39,626 nucleotides of DNA from Anaerolineales bacterium UBA2232 (GCA_002348045.1 DDYO01000134.1:42645-82270), one strand, 5' to 3'; counted from the stretch's first letter, positions 24,002 through 33,200 are shown. Numbers and translations are program-made. Notes: generated by a model not told the origin, from the sequence alone.

Positions 24002-24020
24002 TTGCAACGCAAAGTATATC
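23994..24020. promoter_or_regulatory. 27-bp operator-like palindrome upstream of the MarR gene
   Basis: GATATACTTTGC, AAC, GCAAAGTATATC: perfect 12-bp arms around three bases. It covers the predicted -10 and start site of the marR-type gene, the usual arrangement for MarR autorepression. Confidence 0.75.
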
Positions 24021-24055
24021 GATGAAACATCCCAACCGAGTCATAAGGAGAAAGT

Positions 24056-24553
24056 TTGGAACAACGCCCCCTGATTGAGCAAATCAGCCGCGTGGAACAG
24101 TTAATGCTTCGCGTGGGATGGCAGGAACAACGGTGGTTCGCCCAAGACTTGCGCCGGTTTGGCCTGACCGCCCCGCAGTTCTTTGTTCTGCGTTTTGTTG
24201 CTGCTTGCGGACAGCGATGTACGATGAGTACCCTCGCGGATGCAACCTTGCTGCGATGTGCGACCATGACGGGCATCGTGGGCAGGTTGGTGCGAATGGG
24301 ACTGGTGACCCGCCAACGAGGTGAGGACGATCGTCGTAAGGTCTTGGTGGATCTCACTGCCTCAGGGCGGGAGGTGCTGCTGCAAGTGCAATCGAGTCGG
24401 CGCATGCGTCTCAGTGGGGTTCTGCATCGCCTGTCTCCGCGCGATGCGTCCGAGCTCCTGCGCCTCTTGGGTGTCTATCTCGAAGCCTTTAGTGCCCAGC
24501 ACCGCACCGAGGAGCCGGGTGCACTCGAACCGTGGGGCCTTGCCCAGTTCTAG
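24056..24553 (+). CDS. MarR-family transcriptional regulator
   Basis: 165-residue dimeric winged-helix regulator. Helix-turn-helix and wing are visible: LTAPQFFVLRFVAA, MSTLADATLLRCATMTGIVGRLVRMG, where TMTGIVGRLVRMGLV is the recognition helix, and the wing RQRGEDDRRKVLVDLTASG with the conserved Asp-Arg pair (EDDRR). The start is TTG 24056 with AAGGAG six bases upstream; no ATG fits. Cys residues (C52, C60, C74 approximately) might allow redox sensing but this is speculation. Likely autoregulated through the palindrome at 23994. The ligand and other targets are unknown. Confidence 0.85.
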   Translation: MEQRPLIEQISRVEQLMLRVGWQEQRWFAQDLRRFGLTAPQFFVLRFVAACGQRCTMSTLADATLLRCATMTGIVGRLVRMGLVTRQRGEDDRRKVLVDLTASGREVLLQVQSSRRMRLSGVLHRLSPRDASELLRLLGVYLEAFSAQHRTEEPGALEPWGLAQF

Positions 24554-24589
24554 CTGCCTTATCCTTTTCGCCGTTGAGGAGTCTGCCTG

Positions 24590-25273
24590 ATGGATGGATC
24601 GGCCAATGCCGCCCAAGCCTGGAGCGTTCACAAGCGCCTGCTGGCGGTCTATGGGGAACACCTGAACCGTCAGCGACCGGATCCCGTCAGTGAGCTCATC
24701 AATACGATTATCAGCCAGAACACCAATGACCGGCTGCGGGACCAAGCGTTTGACACCCTGAGACGACGATTTCCTACCTGGGAGCAAGTGAGGGATGCGC
24801 CGGTTGCCCAGGTTGCTGAGGCGATCAAGATTGCTGGGCTGGGTCAGAGCAAGGCCCCCCGAATTCAGGCGGCCCTGCGACGGATTGAGGCGGAGATTGG
24901 CGAGCTTCGCCTGGATTTTCTTCAGAACCTGGGGGTCCAGGAGGCGCGCCGGTGGCTGCTGACCATCAACGGTGTGGGCCCCAAGACCGCGGCGATTCTG
25001 TTGCTTTTCGCGCTGGATATGCCGGCTTTCCCGGTGGATACCCACATATGGCGAGTGAGCAAGCGCCTGGGGCTGATTCCGGCTCAAACCTCACGGGAAA
25101 AAGCGCATGAACTGCTGGAGGCCATGTTGCCACCGGACGTGTACTATCCGGCCCATCTCAACATGATCTACCATGGCCGCGAGGTATGCCAGGCACGAAA
25201 GCCTCGCTGCGAAGAGTGCGTGCTGCGCGAACTGTGTGACACTTATCAGGGGGCTATAGCTCCTCCGGTGTAA
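24590..25273 (+). CDS. nth: Endonuclease III-family DNA glycosylase
   Basis: 227-residue base-excision repair enzyme of the HhH-GPD family. Helix-hairpin-helix with catalytic Lys: INGVGPKTAAILLLFA; catalytic Asp in FPVDTHIWRVSKRLGL; a 4Fe-4S cluster from C200, C207, C210 and C216 with the canonical C-x6-C-x2-C-x5-C spacing. DPVSELINTIISQNTND matches the N-terminal helix that carries the Gln probing the abasic site. Glycosylase/AP-lyase on oxidised pyrimidines is expected. GAGGAG precedes ATG 24590. Its 3' end overlaps the convergent epmA by 20 bases. Confidence 0.9.
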   Translation: MDGSANAAQAWSVHKRLLAVYGEHLNRQRPDPVSELINTIISQNTNDRLRDQAFDTLRRRFPTWEQVRDAPVAQVAEAIKIAGLGQSKAPRIQAALRRIEAEIGELRLDFLQNLGVQEARRWLLTINGVGPKTAAILLLFALDMPAFPVDTHIWRVSKRLGLIPAQTSREKAHELLEAMLPPDVYYPAHLNMIYHGREVCQARKPRCEECVLRELCDTYQGAIAPPV

Positions 25274-26177
25274 AGGCGACAACTTCATCAATGGCGGCTT
25301 TGTCCAACAGGAGCATCACCAAGCGGTCCACCCCAAGGGCTATGCCCGCTGCCGGGGGCATGTGCGTCAGCTCGTTCAAGAACTTGTCTGCCAAGGGATA
25401 AGGTGTGCGGCCAATGTGCCGGCGGCAGGCTTCCTCGCGTAGGAAACGCTCGCGTTGTTCATCCACATCCACCAACTCCGAGAAGGCATTGGCCAGTTCC
25501 AATCCGCCGATGTAGAGCTCAAACCGCTCTGCTACCGTAGGATCGTCCGCGCTGAGCCTGGCAAGGGCGCCTCGCTCGGCGGGGTAATCGCAGAGGAAAA
25601 CTGGCCGATCGCTGATCAGGTGGGGCTCGACGTCGCTCACCAGGATTTCGTCAAAAACATCCTTTCGCAGGGCCTCCTCCATGGAGAGCCGAGAGTGACC
25701 GGCGAAGGCTTCACGCACCGTGATCCGGGGCCAGGGGGGAGTCAGGTCAATGATCTTGCCCTGGTAGCCAAGCCGCGTGCCTGCCCCGGTGGCACAGGCG
25801 AGGTGGGAGAGCAGCTCCTCACACATGGTCATGAGGTGGTGGTAATCCTGTCCGGTGCAGTACCATTCGAGGATGGTGAATTCTGGCAAGTGTTGCCTTC
25901 CCCGTTCGTCCTTGCGCCAGCAATGACTGACCTGGAACAGCCTTGGGTATCCGGCTGCCAGCAGGCGTTTCAGGCATAGCTCGGGGGAAGTGTGGAGGAA
26001 CCAACCATCAGCAGGGATGGCCTCAATGTGCGTCTCGGGCGCAGGCGCTGGGATACGCTGGGGAGTCTCAACCTCAAGGTAATCACGATCGATAAAGAAC
26101 TGCCGTAGCGACTGCAAAATCCTGGCCCTGGCTTGCAGTGCTGGATGACGCTGCACCAGGGCCCAATTGATGGTCAA
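25254..26177 (-). CDS. epmA: EF-P lysine lysyltransferase-like (GenX/PoxA)
   Basis: 307-residue class II lysyl-tRNA-synthetase paralogue without the anticodon-binding domain, as in E. coli EpmA (325). It attaches a (beta-)lysine to a lysine of elongation factor P. Seen: DYLEVETPQRIPAPAPETHI, LHTSPELCLKRLLAAGYPRLFQ and WRKDERGRQHLPEFTILEWY (motif 2), then GLELANAFSELVD and GIALGVDRLVMLLLD (motif 3). Start TTG 26177 lies 12 bases after the efp stop, with GAGAGGG before it, so efp-epmA is one operon. No epmB (aminomutase) is in the window. Confidence 0.9.
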   Translation of the reverse strand: MTINWALVQRHPALQARARILQSLRQFFIDRDYLEVETPQRIPAPAPETHIEAIPADGWFLHTSPELCLKRLLAAGYPRLFQVSHCWRKDERGRQHLPEFTILEWYCTGQDYHHLMTMCEELLSHLACATGAGTRLGYQGKIIDLTPPWPRITVREAFAGHSRLSMEEALRKDVFDEILVSDVEPHLISDRPVFLCDYPAERGALARLSADDPTVAERFELYIGGLELANAFSELVDVDEQRERFLREEACRRHIGRTPYPLADKFLNELTHMPPAAGIALGVDRLVMLLLDKAAIDEVVAFTPEEL

Positions 26178-26189
26178 TGGCCAGCCCTC

Positions 26190-26747
26190 TCAGACCCGTG
26201 TGACATACTGGCCGGTGCGTGTATCGATCATCAGCGTATCGCCTTCCTTTACAAAGGTCGGCGCTCTCAACGTGTAGCCTGTCTCTACTTTGACCGGCTT
26301 GGAATCTCCACCCGAGGTATCGCCCTTGGCCCAGGGCTGCGCCTCGATCACCTTCAAGTTCACGAAACTGGGTACATTGACGCCAAGGGGCTTGTCCCGG
26401 AAAATCAGAATTTCAACGTCGAGGTTGTCAATCAGGTAGTTAATTGCATCTCCCAGCATTTCCTCGTCCAGGGTGAGCTGTTCAAACGTGCTGCTATCCA
26501 TGAACGTGAACTGAGCACCGTCGCGGTAAAGGTACTGCACTTTGCGCGTTTCTAGACTAGCAACATCGAGGGACTCGCCTGATCGAAAGGTGCGTTCAAC
26601 CACAGCGGCCGTCGTCAGGTTGCGCAACTTGGTTCGGTACAGCGCCTGGCCTTTGCCTGGTTTGACGAACTCAAAGCCGATGACGGTCCACGGGTCACCA
26701 TCAAGGATGATGGTCAGTCCCTTCCTAAGATCAGAAACGCTTCCCAT
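26190..26747 (-). CDS. efp: Elongation factor P
   Basis: 185-residue ribosome factor that rescues stalling at polyproline. KOW domain with EFVKPGKGQALYRTKLRNL; the modified residue is K32 in PGKGQ, the lysine that EpmA modifies in E. coli (K34 there). The OB domains contain YLYRDGAQFTFMD, GDTSGGDSKPVKVETGY and the C-terminal signature TFVKEGDTLMIDTRTGQYVTRV (core IDTRTGQYVTR). Its own promoter lies at 26819-26847 and epmA follows immediately. Confidence 0.96.
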   Translation of the reverse strand: MGSVSDLRKGLTIILDGDPWTVIGFEFVKPGKGQALYRTKLRNLTTAAVVERTFRSGESLDVASLETRKVQYLYRDGAQFTFMDSSTFEQLTLDEEMLGDAINYLIDNLDVEILIFRDKPLGVNVPSFVNLKVIEAQPWAKGDTSGGDSKPVKVETGYTLRAPTFVKEGDTLMIDTRTGQYVTRV

Positions 26748-26818
26748 ACGGTCCTCTCTTGCGCTAGGCTGCTGATGCCGGCTGGTCTGATATCAGCACA
26801 TTGATCAGTGCGGGGAAT

Positions 26819-26847
26819 ATTATAGCAGGATTGGGGTTGTTCAGCAA
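26819..26847 (-). promoter_or_regulatory. Promoter of efp-epmA
   Basis: TTGCTG (26847-26842 on the minus strand), 17-base spacer ending TGC, TATAAT (26824-26819). The leader to ATG 26747 is about 65 bases. Confidence 0.75.
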
Positions 26848-26977
26848 TCTGACGGCGACGGTGTAATCCCGGTTGATGCTTCATATGGCGGTTGCCTGCA
26901 TAAGTCCAGGGCAGTGCCGGCTCAGCCTGACGGATCGGCCTGTGCCCCGATCCGCGATGCCTGATCTGGCGAAACGT

Positions 26978-26985
26978 GGTACAAT
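26978..26985 (+). promoter_or_regulatory. Extended -10 of the ABC exporter operon
   Basis: GGTACAAT with TACAAT at 26980-26985 preceded by TGG, about 55 bases before ATG 27041. No good -35. An inverted repeat GGATCGG/CCGATCC (26932-26953) lies just upstream. Confidence 0.4.
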
Positions 26986-27040
26986 TGGTGCTCGGTGGAT
27001 CGAGATCCTTGTCACAAGAATTCTTATGTGAGGTTAGCTG

Positions 27041-27982
27041 ATGGTCGCCTTTGCGATCGAGACCAGGGACATGGTGCGCACCTTTGGCGCCACCAGAGCA
27101 GTGGACGGCGTGTCGCTGCAGGTGCCCCAGGGGATCATCTTTGGTTTCCTGGGACCCAACGGAGCAGGTAAGACCACTACCCTACGCCTCCTATTGGGCC
27201 TACTGGAGCTGGATGGGGGCTCCGCCAGCGTGTTGGGCTACGATGTGGCCACGCAATCTGGCGCGATTCGCGAGCGAACAGGCGTGCTGCTGGAACACGA
27301 TGGTCTCTATCTGCGATTGAGCGAGTATGATAATCTGGAGTACTACGGACGCATTTATCATCTGGATACTCCTGGGCGTCAGGCCCGCATCCAGGAGCTG
27401 CTGGAGCACCTGGGACTCTGGGATCGTCGTGGAGAGAATGTGTTCTCATTCTCCAAAGGCATGCGGCAGAAACTGGCCGTGGCGCGAGCTCTTCTTCACC
27501 GGCCCAGTGTGATCTTCTTGGATGAGCCGTCAGCGGGCCTTGATCCGGTGGCGGCCGTCGCATTGCGGAAAGATATCCGCGATCTGGCGAGCCGAGGAGG
27601 GGCGACGGTGTTCCTCACGACCCACAACCTGGCCGAGGCGGAAAAGGTCTGTGACCTGGTGGGGGTTATCCGCCGTGGTCAGTTGGTGGCCTGTGATACT
27701 CCAGACCAGCTTCGGAAAACCGCGCAGCATCCTGTTGTGCAGGTCTACGGCAATGGGTTTTCGGATCGCGCTCTGGCTGAGCTTGGCTCCCTTCCAAGCG
27801 TGAGGGGGGTGCAGACGTACCATGACCACGTGCAGATCGAGATGTCCCCTGGAGCTGAAAGCGCTCCTCTGGTTGCCCTACTCGTGCGGGCTGGAGTGAA
27901 CGTTGAGGAGGTTCGCAAGGGGCAAGCTAGCCTCGAAGAGGCCTTTGTTACCTTGGTGCGAGAGGGAGAGGTGGAATCGTAA
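27041..27982 (+). CDS. ABC transporter ATP-binding protein
   Basis: 313-residue ATPase of an ABC-2 type exporter. Walker A GPNGAGKTTT, Q-loop region near LLEHDGLYLRLSEYDNL, signature FSFSKGMRQKLAVARAL, Walker B VIFLDEPSAGLDP and switch His in LTTHN. The C-terminal ~90 residues are an extension typical of CcmA/NatA-like exporter subunits. GAGG precedes ATG 27041. It is followed two bases later by the permease gene, so the two form one transporter; the cargo cannot be inferred. VSFSKG in place of LSGGQ is a common variant in this subgroup. Confidence 0.92.
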   Translation: MVAFAIETRDMVRTFGATRAVDGVSLQVPQGIIFGFLGPNGAGKTTTLRLLLGLLELDGGSASVLGYDVATQSGAIRERTGVLLEHDGLYLRLSEYDNLEYYGRIYHLDTPGRQARIQELLEHLGLWDRRGENVFSFSKGMRQKLAVARALLHRPSVIFLDEPSAGLDPVAAVALRKDIRDLASRGGATVFLTTHNLAEAEKVCDLVGVIRRGQLVACDTPDQLRKTAQHPVVQVYGNGFSDRALAELGSLPSVRGVQTYHDHVQIEMSPGAESAPLVALLVRAGVNVEEVRKGQASLEEAFVTLVREGEVES

Positions 27983-27984
27983 CC

Positions 27985-28719
27985 ATGAACGATGTTCTCA
28001 CCATCGTCTGGAAGGAGCTCAAGGAACTCTGGAACGTACGCGCAAGTGGTCGAGGGCGGGCGCTGAACTATATTCCCATCCTGCTGGTGTTTGGTGTGCT
28101 TTTGCCCCTTCAACAGCGGGATCTGTGGGTTTACGGCCCGGTCGCGGGGGTCTTTATCATGATTCTGCCGGTCATCCTGGCCGGGGGCGTAGTGGCCGAC
28201 AGTTTCGCAGGAGAACGGGAGCGGCATACCCTGGAGACGCTTCTGGCAAGCCGTCTATCGGACCGAGATATTTACCTGGGCAAGGTAGTAGCCTGCGTGG
28301 CCTATTGCTTGGCGCTGGCCTGGGTCTCGGCGCTGGTGAGCCTGGTTACCCTGAACGTCACTCGCGGTGCTGCGCCTCTTTTCTTCTTTGGCGCTGACGC
28401 TCTTGCTCTTTCCGTGATCGGCGGGGTGTTGCTCTGTGTGATGACGGCTGGAATCGGTGTGTTCGTGTCGCTTCGCGCCCCCACGGTACGTGCGGCGGCG
28501 CAGGTCTTTAGCCTCGCCACGGTCCTGATCTTTGTGGGAGGGCCTTTCCTGCTGCGAGCACTTCCGTCCAGTGCATGGTCCTGGATCAGCGGAACGCTGG
28601 ATCAGACCGAACCTTTGATGCTAGGAGTCGCTGGGGCGGCCGCTATTCTCGTGGTGGACGTGCTCTTGCTGACAACAGGCATTGCCCGTTTCCAGCGAAG
28701 ACGGCTGATCCTGGAGTAG
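27985..28719 (+). CDS. ABC-2 type permease
   Basis: 244-residue membrane subunit with about six hydrophobic segments. It starts MNDVLTIVWKELKELWNVR, the typical cytoplasmic amphipathic start of ABC-2 permeases, and carries DSFAGERERHTLETLLASRLSD, with the conserved ERExxTLExLL motif that contacts the ATPase. It is directly downstream of the ATPase gene and ends the operon; the convergent ilvD stop is 124 bases further on and no clear terminator is seen between them. Confidence 0.9.
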   Translation: MNDVLTIVWKELKELWNVRASGRGRALNYIPILLVFGVLLPLQQRDLWVYGPVAGVFIMILPVILAGGVVADSFAGERERHTLETLLASRLSDRDIYLGKVVACVAYCLALAWVSALVSLVTLNVTRGAAPLFFFGADALALSVIGGVLLCVMTAGIGVFVSLRAPTVRAAAQVFSLATVLIFVGGPFLLRALPSSAWSWISGTLDQTEPLMLGVAGAAAILVVDVLLLTTGIARFQRRRLILE

Positions 28720-28842
28720 CCGTGTAGATTGAGCCCGAATTGTGGTGAGCATCTGTCGACTGGGAAGGTCGCCAGGATCTCACGGCGCGTGGGACTGCGG
28801 GCGAGGGCGGTAACCGCACTGTGCCCAGAAAAGCTTCACTGC

Positions 28843-30492
28843 CTACCGCAGGACGGCGCCGCGATTCGCTTGTTCCACAGTGCGGCTGTACAGGGCGAGG
28901 AAGCCCGTCTGGATCACCGGAGGCCGCGGATGCCACTCGGCCAGGCGCCGGCCGATTTCCTCGTCCGATACGCGCAGGGTCAAAGTACGGTTCGGCATAT
29001 CGATTTCGATCTCGTCTCCATCGCGCACGGAGGCAATGGGACCCCCCACGTAAGCTTCGGGGCTGACGTGCCCGATGCAGGGACCACGCGTCGCGCCTGA
29101 GTAGCGACCATCGGTGATCATCGCGACCGACTCTCCCAGTCCCATGCCAATCAGTAAGGCTGCCGGGATGGACATCTCCCGCATGCCAGGTCCTCCCCTT
29201 GGACCCTCGTTGCGAATGATCAGCACGTCTCCTGCCTGGACACCTCGGCTGTTTAGCAGCTCACGCACGGCCTCCTCGGACTCACAGACACGCGCTGGGC
29301 CCACATGATGGCGCATGGCTGGTGCAACAGCACTCTGCTTCACCACTGCACCGTCGGGGGCCAGGTTCCCGTGTAGAACGATGATTCCTCCCTCGGGACT
29401 CAGCGGGGCCTCCAGGGAATGGATAACGTCCCGGCGCTGTATTTGGGCCTGGGCAGCGATCTCGCCCAGCGTGCGACCGTCTACCGTGGGTACGTCGCCG
29501 GCCAGCAGGGGCTGCATTGCTTTCAACACGGCGGGAACGCCACCGGCTTCATGCAGGTCTACGACCGTCAGCGGTCCGGCTGGTCGGAACTTGGCGATCA
29601 GGGGTGTGGATCGGCTGAGCCGGTCAAAGGTGTCCAGATCGACAGGAGCGCCTATCTCCCTGGCAAGGGCAGGAATGTGCAACGTTGCGTTGGTGGAACC
29701 GCCAACCGCGAGACACACGCGGACTGCGTTTTCGAGGCTGGCCTGGCTGAGCATGGCGGTGGCGCGCTTTCCCTCGCGGACAAGCTGCATGAGGTGCGCG
29801 CCGCTGCGACGGCAGAGGTCTGCGCGCTCGGGAGCGACGGCTGGCAAGCTTGCACAGCCTGGAAGGGATAGGCCGAGGGCCTCAACGACCGTACACATGG
29901 TATTTGCGGTTCCCATAAAGCTGCAGGCCCCGGGTCCAGGGCACGCATTGCACTCGACCTCATAGAACTCTTCCTCGGACATCAGCCCAGCGGTGTAGCG
30001 ACCCATGGCTTCCTTGACTTCATCAAGGATTACCTGTCGCTGACCGAGGCGCCCTGGGAGCATGGGTCCTCCGGTGACAAACACCGTCGGTACGTTGATG
30101 CGGGCTGCCGCCATGAGCATCCCTGGAACCACCTTATCACAGGTACACAACATCACCAGTCCGTCGAATTGGTGGGCACCGGCCATCAGCTCGACCGATG
30201 CGGCAATGACGTCCCGCAGGGGAAGTACATAGTGCATACCTTTTCCCTGGGCAATTCCATCGCAGGGTGCTACGGTGTTGAACTCGATGGGAGCCCCACC
30301 CGCCTCGCGGACTCCCTCCTTCACCCATTCGGCCAGTTGGCGCAGGTGAACATGTCCCGGACTGGTCTCGTTCCATGAATTGGCAATGCCGATCAGGGGT
30401 CGCTCAAAGTCGGCATCGCGGAGGCCTACGGCGCGATAGAGCGCCCGTGGGTAGGCTCCTGCGACACCAGCAAAGACTCCAGTGGGATTCAT
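28843..30492 (-). CDS. ilvD: Dihydroxy-acid dehydratase (IlvD/Edd family)
   Basis: 549-residue iron-sulfur dehydratase. IlvD converts dihydroxyisovalerate and dihydroxymethylvalerate to the keto acids of Val and Ile. Seen: IGIANSWNETSPGHVHL, PCDGIAQGKGM (C77), LCTCDKVVPGMLM (C118), CNACPGPGACSFMGTANTM (C190) and the C-terminal ITDGRYSGATRGPCIGHVSPEA (core DGRYSGATRGP). The PGH form lacks the Cys of the [2Fe-2S] PCN type, as in other bacterial IlvD. KGMHYVLPLRD is divergent from the usual MxYSLPSRE, and no other ilv genes are near, so a related sugar-acid dehydratase is possible. ATG 30492 is 92 bases after priA. Confidence 0.82.
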   Translation of the reverse strand: MNPTGVFAGVAGAYPRALYRAVGLRDADFERPLIGIANSWNETSPGHVHLRQLAEWVKEGVREAGGAPIEFNTVAPCDGIAQGKGMHYVLPLRDVIAASVELMAGAHQFDGLVMLCTCDKVVPGMLMAAARINVPTVFVTGGPMLPGRLGQRQVILDEVKEAMGRYTAGLMSEEEFYEVECNACPGPGACSFMGTANTMCTVVEALGLSLPGCASLPAVAPERADLCRRSGAHLMQLVREGKRATAMLSQASLENAVRVCLAVGGSTNATLHIPALAREIGAPVDLDTFDRLSRSTPLIAKFRPAGPLTVVDLHEAGGVPAVLKAMQPLLAGDVPTVDGRTLGEIAAQAQIQRRDVIHSLEAPLSPEGGIIVLHGNLAPDGAVVKQSAVAPAMRHHVGPARVCESEEAVRELLNSRGVQAGDVLIIRNEGPRGGPGMREMSIPAALLIGMGLGESVAMITDGRYSGATRGPCIGHVSPEAYVGGPIASVRDGDEIEIDMPNRTLTLRVSDEEIGRRLAEWHPRPPVIQTGFLALYSRTVEQANRGAVLR

Positions 30493-30584
30493 CGCTTTCT
30501 CTCTTCCTAATCGCTTTTTTTCAGCACAGCCCCGCATGTGACACTCCGTGCAGGCTGCTTCGTCGTGTTGTCTTCGGCTCCTGC

Positions 30585-33164
30585 CTACAGGAGGGATATG
30601 GGATCTACATCGACCCGCCAGCCCATGGGCAGTGGCAGGTCTGAAAGTGGTTCCGCGGGCTCTGGGCCTCGCAGAACGATCTGCCAGCGGTGCTTGCCTG
30701 CGATACGCGGTACAAAGCATGGCGCTGGACCGATGACCTCAATGTTGGGAATGCCGCGCTGGGCAATAGCAAGATCAAGGACATGCCTCACCCGCTCAAC
30801 CTCGGCCTGCGCACGGCTCTCACTGATGCTGGAATAGAGCAGGCGGACCAACCGGCTGTACGGGGGATAGCCATGCTCTCTCCGGAACTCTAGCTCGCGC
30901 TCGTAGAACTCGCCATAGTCGTGTCGGCTCGCGGCCTGAATGCTGGGATGCTGGGGCGAGTAGGTCTGGATGATGACCCTGCCGCCCAGGATGCTGCGCC
31001 CGGCGCGACCAGCAACCTGGCTCAGGAGCTGAAAGGTCCGTTCACTGGAGCGAAAGTCGGGTAGGTGGAGGGCGGTGTCCGCGGATACGACGCCAACGAG
31101 GGTCACCAAAGGCAGGTCCAGCCCCTTGGCAATCATCTGCGTGCCGATTAGGACGTCCGCTTGGTGAGCAATGAAGCGGTTAAGGATGTGTTCGTGAGCA
31201 TCCTTGCCACCGGTGACATCCCGGTCCCACCGCAGGGTGCGAGCGGTGGGAAAGCGCTCGTGAACGGTTTCCTCGACCTTTTGTGTGCCCAGGCCAAAGA
31301 ACCTGATCCGTGCGCTCCCGCAGTTTGGACAGGTTTTCGGCACAGAAGTCTCATAGTTGCAGTAGTGACACAACAGTTTTCCCGTATCGCTGTGAAAAGT
31401 CAGCGAAGAGTCGCAGCCACGGCACTGCAGCACATGGCCGCAATCTCGACACATGATAACCGTAGAACTCCCCCGGCGGTTGAGGAACAGGATGATCTGC
31501 TGGCCCGCGCACAGCGCAATCTCCATGGCGTCCTCTAAGGACCGGCTGAAAATGCCGCGATTGCCCGCCCGCAGCTCGGCCCGCAGGTCCACGATTTCGA
31601 CCGGTGGTAGTTCCATGTAACGCACGTCCTCGTAGCCCTGCCCTACGGGCTTGAGGTGTACCTGAGTGTCGGCCAGGTGATAGTCCTGCGTTTGTTGTTG
31701 GACGGAGCCGCGGTGGGCCATGATTCGATTGGGCAGCTGGAGTAAGGTGAACCTGCCGTGTGCCGCTTGGTAATATGACGTCACGTCGGGCGTGGCACTG
31801 CCCAGAATGACCAGCGCTTCGGTCAATTGCCCCAGTTTGAGGGCGACATCCCGGGCATGATAGCAAGGCATTTCCATCTGCTTGTACGACCACTCGTGTT
31901 CCTCATCCAATACGACCAGCCGCAGGCGGGGTAAGGGAGAAAAGATGGCGGAGCGGGGGCCAACCACGATGTCTGCTTGGCCTTGCCGGATGCGCCTCCA
32001 CTCATCATACCGCTCTCCCGCTGAGAGCTTGCTGTGGAGGACCGCCAGGCGTCCAGGGAATCGAGCAGCGAAGCGGCGGATGGTCTGCGGCGTTAGCGAA
32101 ATCTCTGGCACCAGTACTATAGCCTGCCCCCCCTGTTCCAAAACGCGGGCCAGTGCTCGCAAATACACCTCGGTCTTTCCGCTGCCGGTCACACCATGTA
32201 GGAGGAAGACGTGACTCTTTGCGCCCTCAAGGGCCGCAGCAATGGTTCTCCATGCTGCATCCTGGTCCTGTGTTAGTCGTGGGGACTCAGTGGTGACAAA
32301 TTCACGTCCCGCCAGGGGGTCGCGACGCACCTCGCGCTCCTCCACGGCAAGCCAGTTGCGCCGTGCCAAGGTTGCGGTGGTGGCAGGGGACACGCCAAGC
32401 TTGCCCATCTCGTCCAGGGAGATCTCCCACGGCATGGGTATCGAGTGCATCTCAGCATGCCGCCGCAGGGCGATGAGGGCAGCCTTCTGCTTGGGTGCGC
32501 GTGCTAGTGACTCGATGTCAGCGTCGGCGGGCAGTCCGGAGAGGATCATCACCTTTTCAATCTTGGGACGCACCTGTGGGCCGCGAATCCGCAACTCCCT
32601 TCGCACCCATCCTTTTGCCTGAAGACGGTTGACGGTACTCCGCCAGCTTCTGATCTTGACCAGGCCCTCGATCTGATCCAGGCCTAGGGACCCTCGCTGG
32701 CGCAGGAGTTCAAGGATCACCGCTTCGCTCTGGCTTGGGGGGCTGGTGGGCTCTTCGGCGAGATGGAGGATGGTTTCCGACTGCCAGCTGATGCCAGGGG
32801 GAAACATCGCCCAGGCTACCACGTGCAACGGGGTATGGTAGTACCTGCTTATCCAGTGCATTAGCTCGATCTGGTAGGGTGTGAGGACCGGAACCGGGTC
32901 AATCAGGGCCAGAACATCTCTGGTCTCCTCAATTGGCGAAGCGTCGCTCAGACTCGTGACCAGTCCGGGCAGTTGACGCGCCCCAAAGGGGACCCAGATC
33001 AAATGACCAGGCTGGATCCTGCCCTGCAGGTCGGGCGGCACTGAGTAATGAAAGGTCTGCTCAAGGCTGGATGTCACGAGAGTACTCTGAGCGGACCGTG
33101 GCTTTGAGCGGGTCGGGCCGATGGGCGAGCGCACGACGACCTGAACGAACCGGGACGCCTCCAC
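30585..33164 (-). CDS. priA: Primosomal protein N', replication restart helicase
   Basis: About 859 residues. PriA recognises stalled forks and reloads the replisome. An N-terminal DNA-binding domain (VPFGARQLPGLV) is followed by a winged helix, then the helicase with Walker A LHGVTGSGKTEVYLRAL, DEEHEWSYKQ (Walker B), ILGSATPDV, and a zinc insertion with four CxxC-type pairs (CRDCGHVLQCRGCDS, CHYCNYE, CPNCGS). Conserved end: IGTQMIAKGLDLP, QVAGRAGR, YPPYSRLV. Start GTG 33164 has AAGGA six bases upstream; GTG 33185 is possible. Lies in the minus-strand gmk-MEMO-priA-ilvD cluster. Confidence 0.95.
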   Translation of the reverse strand: MEASRFVQVVVRSPIGPTRSKPRSAQSTLVTSSLEQTFHYSVPPDLQGRIQPGHLIWVPFGARQLPGLVTSLSDASPIEETRDVLALIDPVPVLTPYQIELMHWISRYYHTPLHVVAWAMFPPGISWQSETILHLAEEPTSPPSQSEAVILELLRQRGSLGLDQIEGLVKIRSWRSTVNRLQAKGWVRRELRIRGPQVRPKIEKVMILSGLPADADIESLARAPKQKAALIALRRHAEMHSIPMPWEISLDEMGKLGVSPATTATLARRNWLAVEEREVRRDPLAGREFVTTESPRLTQDQDAAWRTIAAALEGAKSHVFLLHGVTGSGKTEVYLRALARVLEQGGQAIVLVPEISLTPQTIRRFAARFPGRLAVLHSKLSAGERYDEWRRIRQGQADIVVGPRSAIFSPLPRLRLVVLDEEHEWSYKQMEMPCYHARDVALKLGQLTEALVILGSATPDVTSYYQAAHGRFTLLQLPNRIMAHRGSVQQQTQDYHLADTQVHLKPVGQGYEDVRYMELPPVEIVDLRAELRAGNRGIFSRSLEDAMEIALCAGQQIILFLNRRGSSTVIMCRDCGHVLQCRGCDSSLTFHSDTGKLLCHYCNYETSVPKTCPNCGSARIRFFGLGTQKVEETVHERFPTARTLRWDRDVTGGKDAHEHILNRFIAHQADVLIGTQMIAKGLDLPLVTLVGVVSADTALHLPDFRSSERTFQLLSQVAGRAGRSILGGRVIIQTYSPQHPSIQAASRHDYGEFYERELEFRREHGYPPYSRLVRLLYSSISESRAQAEVERVRHVLDLAIAQRGIPNIEVIGPAPCFVPRIAGKHRWQIVLRGPEPAEPLSDLPLPMGWRVDVDPISLL

Positions 33165-33200
33165 CTGAAATCCTTGCCTCAGCACCCGCGCGGCCGAGGC

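Noticed and set aside
26932..26953. Inverted repeat GGATCGG/CCGATCC as an operator of the ABC genes
   Set aside because: It lies upstream of the -10 region and no regulator gene is nearby; arms are short for this GC content.
28843..30492. ilvD lacking the first Fe-S cysteine as a damaged enzyme
   Set aside because: The PGH form with the Cys in the later CDGI segment is normal for a large group of bacterial IlvD proteins.
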